From assembly GCA_003164825.1 (NCBI GenBank), contig PLUH01000428.1, positions 8,559 to 24,067 on the forward strand: a DNA stretch of 15,509 nt, in the 5' to 3' direction. Numbering within the stretch: position 1 is the first letter of the stretch; each line of letters begins with the position of its first letter. Made by a program: the position numbers and the translations under genes. Below, in pieces: positions 8,228 through 14,252 of this stretch. The DNA is from Hyphomicrobiales bacterium. Lineage in GTDB: Bacteria > Pseudomonadota > Alphaproteobacteria > Rhizobiales > Beijerinckiaceae. The notes below the pieces were generated by a model that searched no databases, was not told the DNA's origin, and was given only the letters and a program-made list of their open reading frames with translations.

Positions 8228-9126
8228 ATCGCAGGCAACCGGGCGCCTCGGCTCATCCAGGCGACAAGCACCGCGCCGAGGACAATCGAGAAAGCGATCC
8301 AAAGCAGGTCGTTTTCGAGCGGGCTGCTTAAGGAAAACGATTCTCGACCGGGACGGCACCAGCCTCCGGCAGGACCTGGCGCCACGAGGTTGGACCGATC
8401 GCCACTCGGTCCGAGGCCGCCCAACGGATTTGCCAGCATGACTGGCCGCGTGAACACGCCCAGCGGAAATTGCGCCGGCGCCAATCTGGCTCCGCCGACA
8501 CTCGCTCCCTGGTCGTTCCAGTACTCGCCGCCGGCCTGAAGCTTGTCCGCAACCTCACCGTCGGTGCAAATCGGCTCAATCCCGCCAGCTTCGATCGTCG
8601 GATCACTCACGTCCCCGGTCACTGTCGGAACGTTGTCGCTGAATCCGGAGCCGCTCGGGGACGGCGGCGCGGCGTCGGCGTCGGAAGCGGAATCCGGACT
8701 TGAACCGATGTCGAACTCCTCCGCGATCAGAGCGCCTCCGGTCGGCAGGAGATCCTGTTGCACAACGCCGTTCAGCATCGTCGACACCGCCGCATCGAAG
8801 CCGGCGTCTTGCAGCATTATCCCGCCCCATTGTGCAGTAAGCGACACGGCGGCCGGAGACTGAAAATCGCCGAAAATCGCTGGGGCGATCACACTCATCG
8901 CCCCGAATGACAACAAGGAATAGAAATAGGCCGCCGCGGGATCATAGTCTTGATCTTCCACCCAGGGACGGATAGCCGACGATGGCCCGTGGGGGCCGCC
9001 AACGGACGAAGAAGCGGGCCATCCGTTGACCGGCAAGGCGACCATGGCGACCAAAACGAGCGCCGCGGACAACCGCCATTGACCGCGTCCTTTGCCTGGA
9101 TGCTGTTCAAAAGCCCGCCTCACCAC
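8224..9126 (-). CDS. Exported protein of unknown function with C-terminal membrane anchor
   Basis: About 300 residues, no recognised family. With the GTG start at 9126 there is a basic N-terminus, then a hydrophobic signal segment (LSAALVLVAMVALPVNGWPA, about residues 19-38). The mature part has a hydrophobic, Ala/Phe-rich region (YDPAAAYFYSLLSFGAMSVI, about 80-100), then a Ser/Asp/Pro-rich low-complexity linker (about 155-175). Four Cys-poor segments with Gly/Pro turns follow, and then one membrane helix (LLWIAFSIVLGAVLVAW, about 274-290) with a short basic cytosolic tail. This is the layout of an anchored periplasmic protein. It overlaps the stop of the glycosyltransferase gene by 7 bp and is very likely co-translated with it. 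A periplasmic role in glycan assembly or export is inferred from position only. Confidence 0.7.
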   Translation of the reverse strand: MVRRAFEQHPGKGRGQWRLSAALVLVAMVALPVNGWPASSSVGGPHGPSSAIRPWVEDQDYDPAAAYFYSLLSFGAMSVIAPAIFGDFQSPAAVSLTAQWGGIMLQDAGFDAAVSTMLNGVVQQDLLPTGGALIAEEFDIGSSPDSASDADAAPPSPSGSGFSDNVPTVTGDVSDPTIEAGGIEPICTDGEVADKLQAGGEYWNDQGASVGGARLAPAQFPLGVFTRPVMLANPLGGLGPSGDRSNLVAPGPAGGWCRPGRESFSLSSPLENDLLWIAFSIVLGAVLVAWMSRGARLPAI

Positions 9127-10448
9127 CAGGGTATCTCCTCCCAGATGTGGTCGGGAACATAATGGTGCTTCGCCCCGATTCGAAACAGCTCGCTCCACTC
9201 TGCGTAGATATTGGGCATTTCCAGCCACAAAACATAGAAGGGATACAGAAAGATTAGTGGAAAATTAACTAACTTTGGCGTGCTGGCGACATCACGTGCG
9301 ACCAGGATTCTCACCAGCAAAAACATGACCAAGATCCAATAAAAGGTTAGGACGACCTCAGGGGCGCCCTCCAACCCATGTTGGTAAAATGCCCAAAACA
9401 ATCCGATCAACAGCGTCACCGGTATGAGTAACCTCACCGCCAGTTGCATGGCGATGACTGCATTCGCGAAGCCATAGCGACCGAGCAAAAACATATCACG
9501 ATGTTTGCTGATTCGGATCTTGATTATGTTCCGGCGCCATCGCATTCGCTGGCGCCAAAGATGATATCGCGTCTCTGGAACAGTCGTCCAAACGACTGCG
9601 TCGTTCGAGAACGCCAGTTTAAAGCGTTGCTTGAGCAGCATCGTCGACAAGTCTCTATCATCGCCGAGTCCGGTGTCGAAACCGCCCAGGCGACGTATGA
9701 TTTCCCCTCGGAATATCCCGCCCATGCCGGATATAATGTCCATGACGGAAATCTTCGATTGGAAGAATTTCGCCAGTGTAAATTTCATCGCGTATTCGAC
9801 TTCCTGCAACCTCGTCAGCAAATTGACCGTGCTGTTGTCCACGCGGATGTTCGCGGCGACTCCACCGACGCGCGGATCCGTAAACGGCAGGAGCCAATGC
9901 TGGACGGCTCCATACTGTATGATCGAATCAGCGTCGTGAATGACGATGAATTCTCCCCGCGCCATGCGAATGCCGATATTGAGGGAACTCGCCTTGCCGT
10001 TGCGCCGCGGCGAGGGAAAGATTCGCACGCGCTCCGTGTCATGCCGGCTGCGGGTGACGCTGAGCGCGGCGCGCCTCGCAATGGCGACACTGTCATCGGT
10101 CGAGTTGTCGTCGACGAATATGAATTCCAGGTTCGAATAGCCGCATAGCAGCGCCCCCCGAATGCACTGCCCGATGGTGGCCGACTCGTTTCGCCCGGCG
10201 GTAACTACGGACACCAAAGGTTCGGCTTGCCTTGGCCGCGCAAGTGGCGGCGGACGCACCAGGGCAGGCTTCACAACGTACGCCAGCCATACGATGACCG
10301 CGGGCAACACGACCAAAGCAACGGGAAGCACGACCTCAAACCACCAAGACGGTAGAGCTGAGGTCATCAGCTTCGGGAACGCTCGCGAAAACCCGAGATT
10401 CGACATCGGGTCGAGCGCGGATAGGAAATAGTGCAAGAATCCGTTCAT
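9120..10448 (-). CDS. Membrane glycosyltransferase family 2, processive polysaccharide synthase type
   Basis: A 442-residue inner-membrane GT2 enzyme of the cellulose/poly-GlcNAc/hyaluronan synthase type. An N-terminal membrane segment (about 36-60) precedes the GT-A domain, with VVTAGRNES (81-89), VDDNSTDDS (112-120), NGKASSLN (150-157), HDADS (171-175, the D-x-D metal site), GDDRDLS (262-268, the TED-like catalytic acid region) and QRMRWRR (300-306, Q-x-x-R-W). Three or more C-terminal membrane helices follow (about 325-415). The full D, D, D, QxxRW set indicates an active, probably processive transferase. The sugar cannot be told from sequence. The ATG at 10448 overlaps the stop of the upstream zinc-ribbon gene (ATGA). 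No PilZ domain is visible, so any c-di-GMP or other control must come from a partner, plausibly the upstream protein. Confidence 0.88.
   Translation of the reverse strand: MNGFLHYFLSALDPMSNLGFSRAFPKLMTSALPSWWFEVVLPVALVVLPAVIVWLAYVVKPALVRPPPLARPRQAEPLVSVVTAGRNESATIGQCIRGALLCGYSNLEFIFVDDNSTDDSVAIARRAALSVTRSRHDTERVRIFPSPRRNGKASSLNIGIRMARGEFIVIHDADSIIQYGAVQHWLLPFTDPRVGGVAANIRVDNSTVNLLTRLQEVEYAMKFTLAKFFQSKISVMDIISGMGGIFRGEIIRRLGGFDTGLGDDRDLSTMLLKQRFKLAFSNDAVVWTTVPETRYHLWRQRMRWRRNIIKIRISKHRDMFLLGRYGFANAVIAMQLAVRLLIPVTLLIGLFWAFYQHGLEGAPEVVLTFYWILVMFLLVRILVARDVASTPKLVNFPLIFLYPFYVLWLEMPNIYAEWSELFRIGAKHHYVPDHIWEEIPWW
9135..9142 (-). promoter_or_regulatory. Strong ribosome binding site that fixes the GTG start at 9126
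   Basis: GGGAGGAG on the minus strand (9142 down to 9135) lies inside the last codons of the glycosyltransferase gene, about 8 nt before GTG 9126 and 11 nt before GTG 9123. This argues against the longer frame beginning at 9228 and for coupled translation. Confidence 0.6.
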
Positions 10449-11470
10449 TCAGGCTCGCCCCGCCCGGCGAGGCCAGCCAAAACGCCGGCAAGATCCTTCC
10501 GCTCCTTGATCTCCACGACTGACAGGCTGAGCGGCGAGCGCGGGCCGAGTTCGGTTTCGATGCGGCGGCGCAAGGTCTCGGCGTCGCGACTCCTCGCGTG
10601 CGGCAACACCGCGACATACAGCACATCGGCCAATTGTCCGATCAAATCAACGTCGCGCAGACAGCCCTTGAGGCGTGTCAACCACTTCGCGGGCTCGCCG
10701 CCGTCATGCGCCGCAGTCTCCCCAGGCGCCCACCTGACGAGCATAACCGAGAAAGGCTCGTTCAACTGAAGGAGACGCTTCATTTGGTGGAGGAGAAACT
10801 CAAGAATGACCGTCCGTCGATAGACAGCCGCGTCGGCGACACGAACGGGCTCATCATCGTCGCCGAACAAACGACCGCGCCGGACCGCTTCCGCGCCGCG
10901 GGAAGTGATGAGATAACTGAAGGCGACCGTGCTGACCAAGTTCTCCGCCGGCGTTCGCGCGCCGCAACTGAGGCAGATCGCCTCGACCGGGGGGGTTTCG
11001 GAAACAAGGCCACACCCGCGACACACGAACGCCTTGCCCAGCCGGTCATATTCGGTCCCAAGATGATGCATGGTGTGGTTGCACTTCGGGCACCGATATC
11101 CCCCGTCCGCCTCGGGCGTGAATTCCGGCGGTATCCCGACATAACCGCAGCGGAAATGATGAAAGAGCCCCTCGCTCGCCAGATGGGCGCTACGACAGCT
11201 CGGACAAATCTCACGCACGTTGAGGTGGCAGCCGTCGCATTTGGGGCAGAGACTCACCTTGTCGAAAAATCGGGCCTCGAGATAGTTTTGCCGCGCAAGA
11301 ACGGCCAAGTCGTTCGCGACGTCTCCAGCCGGCGCCACGTATTGATAGCCATGCTTTGCTTGCGGCTCGGCGACCGGCGAAATCGCGCCGCCCGAGTCAG
11401 CGATCCGCCGCAGGAGGTCCAATCGTCTTGTTTCAACGACTGTGGCGTCGAGGTGTGGGTTAGCGGTCAT
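10445..11470 (-). CDS. Zinc-ribbon (TackOD1-like) protein with degenerate GGDEF-like domain
   Basis: A 341-residue soluble protein. Residues 75-170 contain five CxxC pairs (75/78, 89/92, 127/130, 150/153, 166/169) plus C81, C108 and His at 104/105, i.e. several consecutive zinc ribbons. The arrangement resembles the TackOD1 'output' domain described in thaumarchaeal and bacterial signalling proteins; that name rests on pattern memory, not a search. The C-terminal part (about 215-335) has the outline of a GGDEF domain: a helix, SVMLVRWAPG, then CLRDVDLIGQLADVLYVAVL and a helix AETLRRRI. The signature loop reads LADVL instead of GGDEF, so it cannot be a normal diguanylate cyclase. It probably acts as a sensor or regulator of the glycosyltransferase encoded next (4-bp overlap). 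It starts 9 bp after the HlyD-like gene. Confidence 0.8.
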   Translation of the reverse strand: MTANPHLDATVVETRRLDLLRRIADSGGAISPVAEPQAKHGYQYVAPAGDVANDLAVLARQNYLEARFFDKVSLCPKCDGCHLNVREICPSCRSAHLASEGLFHHFRCGYVGIPPEFTPEADGGYRCPKCNHTMHHLGTEYDRLGKAFVCRGCGLVSETPPVEAICLSCGARTPAENLVSTVAFSYLITSRGAEAVRRGRLFGDDDEPVRVADAAVYRRTVILEFLLHQMKRLLQLNEPFSVMLVRWAPGETAAHDGGEPAKWLTRLKGCLRDVDLIGQLADVLYVAVLPHARSRDAETLRRRIETELGPRSPLSLSVVEIKERKDLAGVLAGLAGRGEPE

Positions 11471-11479
11471 CGGGCCGCT

Positions 11480-12601
11480 TCACGGTTGGGCAAGTCTTGC
11501 GGCTTCATGGTGCTGGTCTAGCCCGACAAACCGCCAAAGCCCACGCCACCACGGCGAAGACACCTGCGCAAGATCCGGGAATCCCCAACCTTCCCGGCGC
11601 GAAGCTGAAACTTGCGACCACGCGAAAATCCTGCTCAATTGCTCGGGGTCCAGGTTGGTAAATTCAAGTCGCGCCGGAACGTATTGCGACCACATTTCCC
11701 GCTGCCAAAAGAAGCGGGTAAGCGAACTGGGGAGGGCCGACAATTCGGGGTAAAAGTCTGTCAGCGTGGCGGTGACCCCCTTGGCCATGCCCTGTACTGT
11801 AACGTCGAAGTCTTGCCCCCGGAACAATTTGCTCCTGTCGCTTGGGTCGAAAAATACGACGGCATAGGTGTCCTTGGGATTGAAGATGCTCAATATCGGC
11901 GTTCGCGCGGCGATCACTTCGCCTTCCCTGGCCGTGCATTCGGTCACGATTCCATCCTTGGCCGCGGCCAGGTAGAAGTGGCCGGTAAGCTCCGCCGAGT
12001 TCACGTAGCTGTCGATCCGTTTCTGCAACACATCGACGCTGACCTCAGCCATCTTCTGATCGGCTCGCTTTGTTTCGTAGACGAATTGGGCTGCGCGGGT
12101 CTCGGCGTCGGCGCGGTCGACAGCGGCTTTTGCCTGTTGCCAGACCAGATCGGCGACGAAATTCTGCTCTTTGAGTTTGCTTTCAGCCTGCAAGACCGCG
12201 ACTTGCTGCTGCAGAAGGGCGTTCTGCGCATCGGTGAGTTTTTGCGCCGCCTGGCTCTCGCGATCGGCGATCTCGATCTCGGCCCGCGCTTGCGCCAATT
12301 GAAACTGGAGCTGCTGCAATTCCTGGCCGGCCAGCTGGACCATGGCCTCATTGTAAAATTCCGCCAAACGCTGGCCCTTCGAAACATGGTCCAGGCATTT
12401 CACGAACAGGCGCTCCAAACGCGCCTGCACGATCGGCGACTCCGCGGTCAGTTCCCCGGCGACGATGCCGTTGCCCCTGATCCAGCTCCGATCGAGAATA
12501 AACCAGGCAAGGATCGCGACGCCAATGATGACGAGCACTGTGCGCGGACGAATCCACCACAATCGCCGGGCGCCGGCGCGGGTCCTTACCGGCGGACGCA
12601 A
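11480..12601 (-). CDS. HlyD/membrane-fusion family protein, TTG start
   Basis: A 373-residue periplasmic adaptor anchored in the inner membrane. A short basic N-terminus and one membrane helix (TVLVIIGVAILAWFIL, 21-36) are followed by half of a lipoyl-like domain (about 55-85), a long Gln/Ala-rich coiled coil (about 88-195), the second lipoyl half (DGIVTECTAREGEVI, 216-230) and a beta-barrel region (about 245-300). This is the HlyD/Alg44-like layout. No ABC transporter or outer-membrane channel is encoded nearby. In glycan loci such proteins work with the synthase to move polymer across the periplasm. The start is a TTG with GGAG 7 nt upstream. No ATG or GTG precedes it in frame before a TGA at 12725. 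It is probably the first gene of the minus-strand operon. Confidence 0.82.
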   Translation of the reverse strand: MRPPVRTRAGARRLWWIRPRTVLVIIGVAILAWFILDRSWIRGNGIVAGELTAESPIVQARLERLFVKCLDHVSKGQRLAEFYNEAMVQLAGQELQQLQFQLAQARAEIEIADRESQAAQKLTDAQNALLQQQVAVLQAESKLKEQNFVADLVWQQAKAAVDRADAETRAAQFVYETKRADQKMAEVSVDVLQKRIDSYVNSAELTGHFYLAAAKDGIVTECTAREGEVIAARTPILSIFNPKDTYAVVFFDPSDRSKLFRGQDFDVTVQGMAKGVTATLTDFYPELSALPSSLTRFFWQREMWSQYVPARLEFTNLDPEQLSRIFAWSQVSASRREGWGFPDLAQVSSPWWRGLWRFVGLDQHHEAARLAQP

Positions 12602-13184
12602 GTCGTTGCTCCGGGTGTCCGGACGGCGGCTCGATCGCCGGAATCGTGGGCCAGCATGGCGTCCGGCGCAGAGCGGCGGCGCGAAAGAGCGACGATCTCC
12701 TTGTTCCTGTTGCTCAAGTCCGCCTCATAGCAGGACGACCGGCTTCCGTTCTATAGATGCCAATTGGGCGCCCAGTCGAGAGGGCGCTGAGGGCTGCGTT
12801 GGAAGGACGCTTGCGGCGGCCGATCCAAGCACGCCAAGGCCTTCGAGCCACCCAAAACGCGAACGCGCCCCTCGACCGGTCATTCCATATGCCCGCTTCA
12901 GCTTCGCTTCACGCACTCTTGGCCTGGGCTTCGCCCTCCGCTATAAAATCTACCTCCAACATGCTTCAGTCCAAGGGACGCATAACTTTGAAACGGTGAA
13001 CGCGTAGTCCCGTTAGCGCCAAAAGACTGGGCCATCGCCTTCGAGCCGCGGGTATCGACTGAATACCATATTTTGTGTGCATGGATAAAGACGGGAATTG
13101 CATTATTGTTTATTACACACAGCATTGAAGACGCTGTATATCTCGCCGATCGGGTACTGATATTTCAAGGGCGGCCAGCGGCGA
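12602..13184. other. 583-bp stretch without a supported gene
   Basis: This lies between pyrE and the HlyD-like gene, both on the minus strand, and should contain the promoter of the glycan-type operon. Composition changes from GC-rich (12602-12940) to AT-rich (about 13060-13170). Short inverted repeats include GGTAT/ATACC (13051-13055 and 13063-13067) and TGTGTG/CACACA (13074-13079 and 13116-13121). Two short minus-strand frames (63 and 75 codons) have no recognisable protein character. I found no convincing -35/-10 pair with correct spacing and no RNA gene. Confidence 0.5.
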
Positions 13185-13203
13185 TTATACGGCCCGGCCG
13201 CCC
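13169..13203 (-). terminator. 8-bp inverted repeat across the pyrE stop, possible terminator
   Basis: GGGCGGCC (13169-13176) and GGCCGCCC (13196-13203) are perfect complements flanking a 19-nt loop that includes the pyrE TAA. On the minus strand the hairpin is followed by CTTGAAATAT, which is AT-rich but not a T-run. A weak or Rho-assisted terminator is plausible. Confidence 0.4.
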
Positions 13204-13820
13204 ATCCTGCTTGACCACAGGACAGGATCGTCTCTAAACAATTCAAGCACGTGCGAGGTATTGTCATCAACAACGCGATCGCCTATTAGATGATCGATGA
13301 TCTCGCGCGTCGTCACCAGGCTACGTACGTCTTGCTCAATAATCACGGTTGGAAACAAATCGTATCGCGCAACGACGATGATTCGCTTTACGCTGCCGCC
13401 CGCACTTGATATCGATTGGGCAAACATCTCTTTAGACCGTCCGTCTGTCATTAGATCTTCAACGAGCACGCCATCCCATCCCGGATTTATTCTCCCCTCT
13501 ATAGAGGATTTCGTACCGAATTCTTTGGGCTTTTTCCGCACATAAATCATTGGCAAACCGAGGCGATCGGCGATAAACGCGGCGTAAGGGATGCCAGCGG
13601 TCTCGCCGCCGGCGATAAAATCAATCTTGCCGGCCTGAGCGAATTGCTCAACCTGATCACACATTGCTTGTATCACGCGCTTCCGTTGCTCCGGAAACGA
13701 TATTATCATTCGACAATCTATGTATATTGGGCTCTTCCAGCCGGACGTAAAAGTATAAGGATCGTTCGGCTGTATCTTTACCGCGCCGATATCACAAAGA
13801 ATTTTCGCAAACTCGTTCAC
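13185..13820 (-). CDS. pyrE: Orotate phosphoribosyltransferase
   Basis: A 211-residue type I phosphoribosyltransferase that forms orotidine 5'-monophosphate from orotate and PRPP in pyrimidine synthesis. Family features are YTFTSGWKSPIYIDCR (residues 22-37), GGETAGIPYA (71-80), the mobile catalytic loop RKKPKEFGTKSSIEG (95-109) and the PRPP motif VLVEDLMTDGRSK (118-130). The loop has F where E. coli has the His of its K-x-H-G; I recall the F form from other alphaproteobacteria. The start is GTG at 13820, with GAGG 8 nt upstream. The gene is visibly AT-richer than the oxidase operon. It stands alone, so it may be the housekeeping gene or a second copy; the window cannot decide. Confidence 0.88.
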   Translation of the reverse strand: MNEFAKILCDIGAVKIQPNDPYTFTSGWKSPIYIDCRMIISFPEQRKRVIQAMCDQVEQFAQAGKIDFIAGGETAGIPYAAFIADRLGLPMIYVRKKPKEFGTKSSIEGRINPGWDGVLVEDLMTDGRSKEMFAQSISSAGGSVKRIIVVARYDLFPTVIIEQDVRSLVTTREIIDHLIGDRVVDDNTSHVLELFRDDPVLWSSRMGGRAV

Positions 13821-13896
13821 TTCTTAAACCTCTACTGGAATGGGACATTTGAGTCCCGTTTGCGATTCTTCGCGGAGGATTGCGTGCCGAGCGAGT

Positions 13897-13913
13897 CTGC
13901 GCGATGCGCGCAG
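13897..13913. repeat. 7-bp-stem tight hairpin upstream of pyrE
   Basis: CTGCGCG (13897-13903) and CGCGCAG (13907-13913) pair perfectly around a 3-nt loop, about 80 nt upstream of the pyrE start and directly next to the AT-rich palindrome at 13914-13927. It may be a leader structure or an operator. Confidence 0.45.
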
Positions 13914-13932
13914 GAAAATCAATTTTCGTATC

Positions 13933-13961
13933 GCCGGGCGGAATGACCGGCAAAGCCCGGC
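13933..13961. repeat. 7-bp inverted repeat upstream of pyrE
   Basis: GCCGGGC (13933-13939) is mirrored by GCCCGGC (13955-13961) with a 15-nt loop. It is close to the hairpin at 13897-13913, forming a cluster of symmetric sequences. Confidence 0.4.
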
Positions 13962-14074
13962 CGCCGTCGATCCTTTGTTCGACATCTAAGGGCCACCGGC
14001 CACCCGACCCGCGCGTTTGTCAGCACGCGCCAATTGGGGCGACCCCGCAGTAACGCGGCGCACGCGCTCCACTT

Positions 14075-14088
14075 CGCCCGGCCGGGCG
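14075..14088. repeat. Perfect 14-bp GC palindrome
   Basis: CGCCCGGCCGGGCG reads the same on both strands. It is in the gap between the HEPN gene and pyrE. Function unknown; such GC palindromes are also common by chance in high-GC genomes. Confidence 0.4.
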
Positions 14089-14156
14089 GGTAGGGGGCAT
14101 TCTGCGGCCCCGCGGCAATGCCGAGACAGTGTGCTCGTCTGCGGCCCTCTAGTAGA

Positions 14157-14204
14157 TCAGTCGGTGGGCTACCTGCTGGCGATTGAGGTCTTACGACCGA
14201 CTGA
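14157..14204. repeat. 9-bp inverted repeat downstream of the HEPN gene
   Basis: TCAGTCGGT (14157-14165) and ACCGACTGA (14196-14204) are exact complements separated by 30 nt. It lies 49 nt after the HEPN gene stop on the minus strand. It could be a transcription-end structure or the trace of a recombination site. No T-run follows. Confidence 0.4.
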
Positions 14205-14252
14205 CGACACGACCGAAGGCGGACAGCTGTCTAAGCTGGCGGGTCAACGCAA

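Larger units (their letters stand above)
13821..14252. other. 432-bp intergenic region rich in inverted repeats
   Basis: Between the HEPN gene and pyrE (both minus strand) I see no convincing gene. It holds several exact inverted repeats, listed separately, plus GGGAC/GTCCC (13842-13846 and 13853-13857), which lies in the presumed pyrE leader, and GAAAAT/ATTTTC (13914-13919 and 13922-13927). A plus-strand frame from 14017 to 14484 is Arg/Ser-rich and overlaps the HEPN gene antisense; I do not regard it as coding. Confidence 0.5.

Noticed and set aside
9123..9228. Longer start (GTG 9228) for the anchored exported protein
   Set aside because: It would lie inside the glycosyltransferase gene and hide the signal peptide; the ribosome site at 9135-9142 supports GTG 9126.
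10598..11521. Plus-strand frame of 307 codons opposite the zinc-ribbon gene
   Set aside because: The ordered CxxC pairs are on the minus strand; this frame is antisense.
11612..12730. Plus-strand frame of 372 codons opposite the HlyD-like gene
   Set aside because: Mirror of the coiled-coil codons; no family features or ribosome site.
12725..12916. Minus-strand frame of 63 codons just upstream of the HlyD-like gene, in the same frame
   Set aside because: No recognisable features or good ribosome site; the intervening TGA could mean a decayed extension, but the intervening sequence shows no HlyD character.
12898..13125. Minus-strand frame of 75 codons downstream of pyrE
   Set aside because: No protein character that I can recognise; lies in a region that probably holds the promoter of the next operon.
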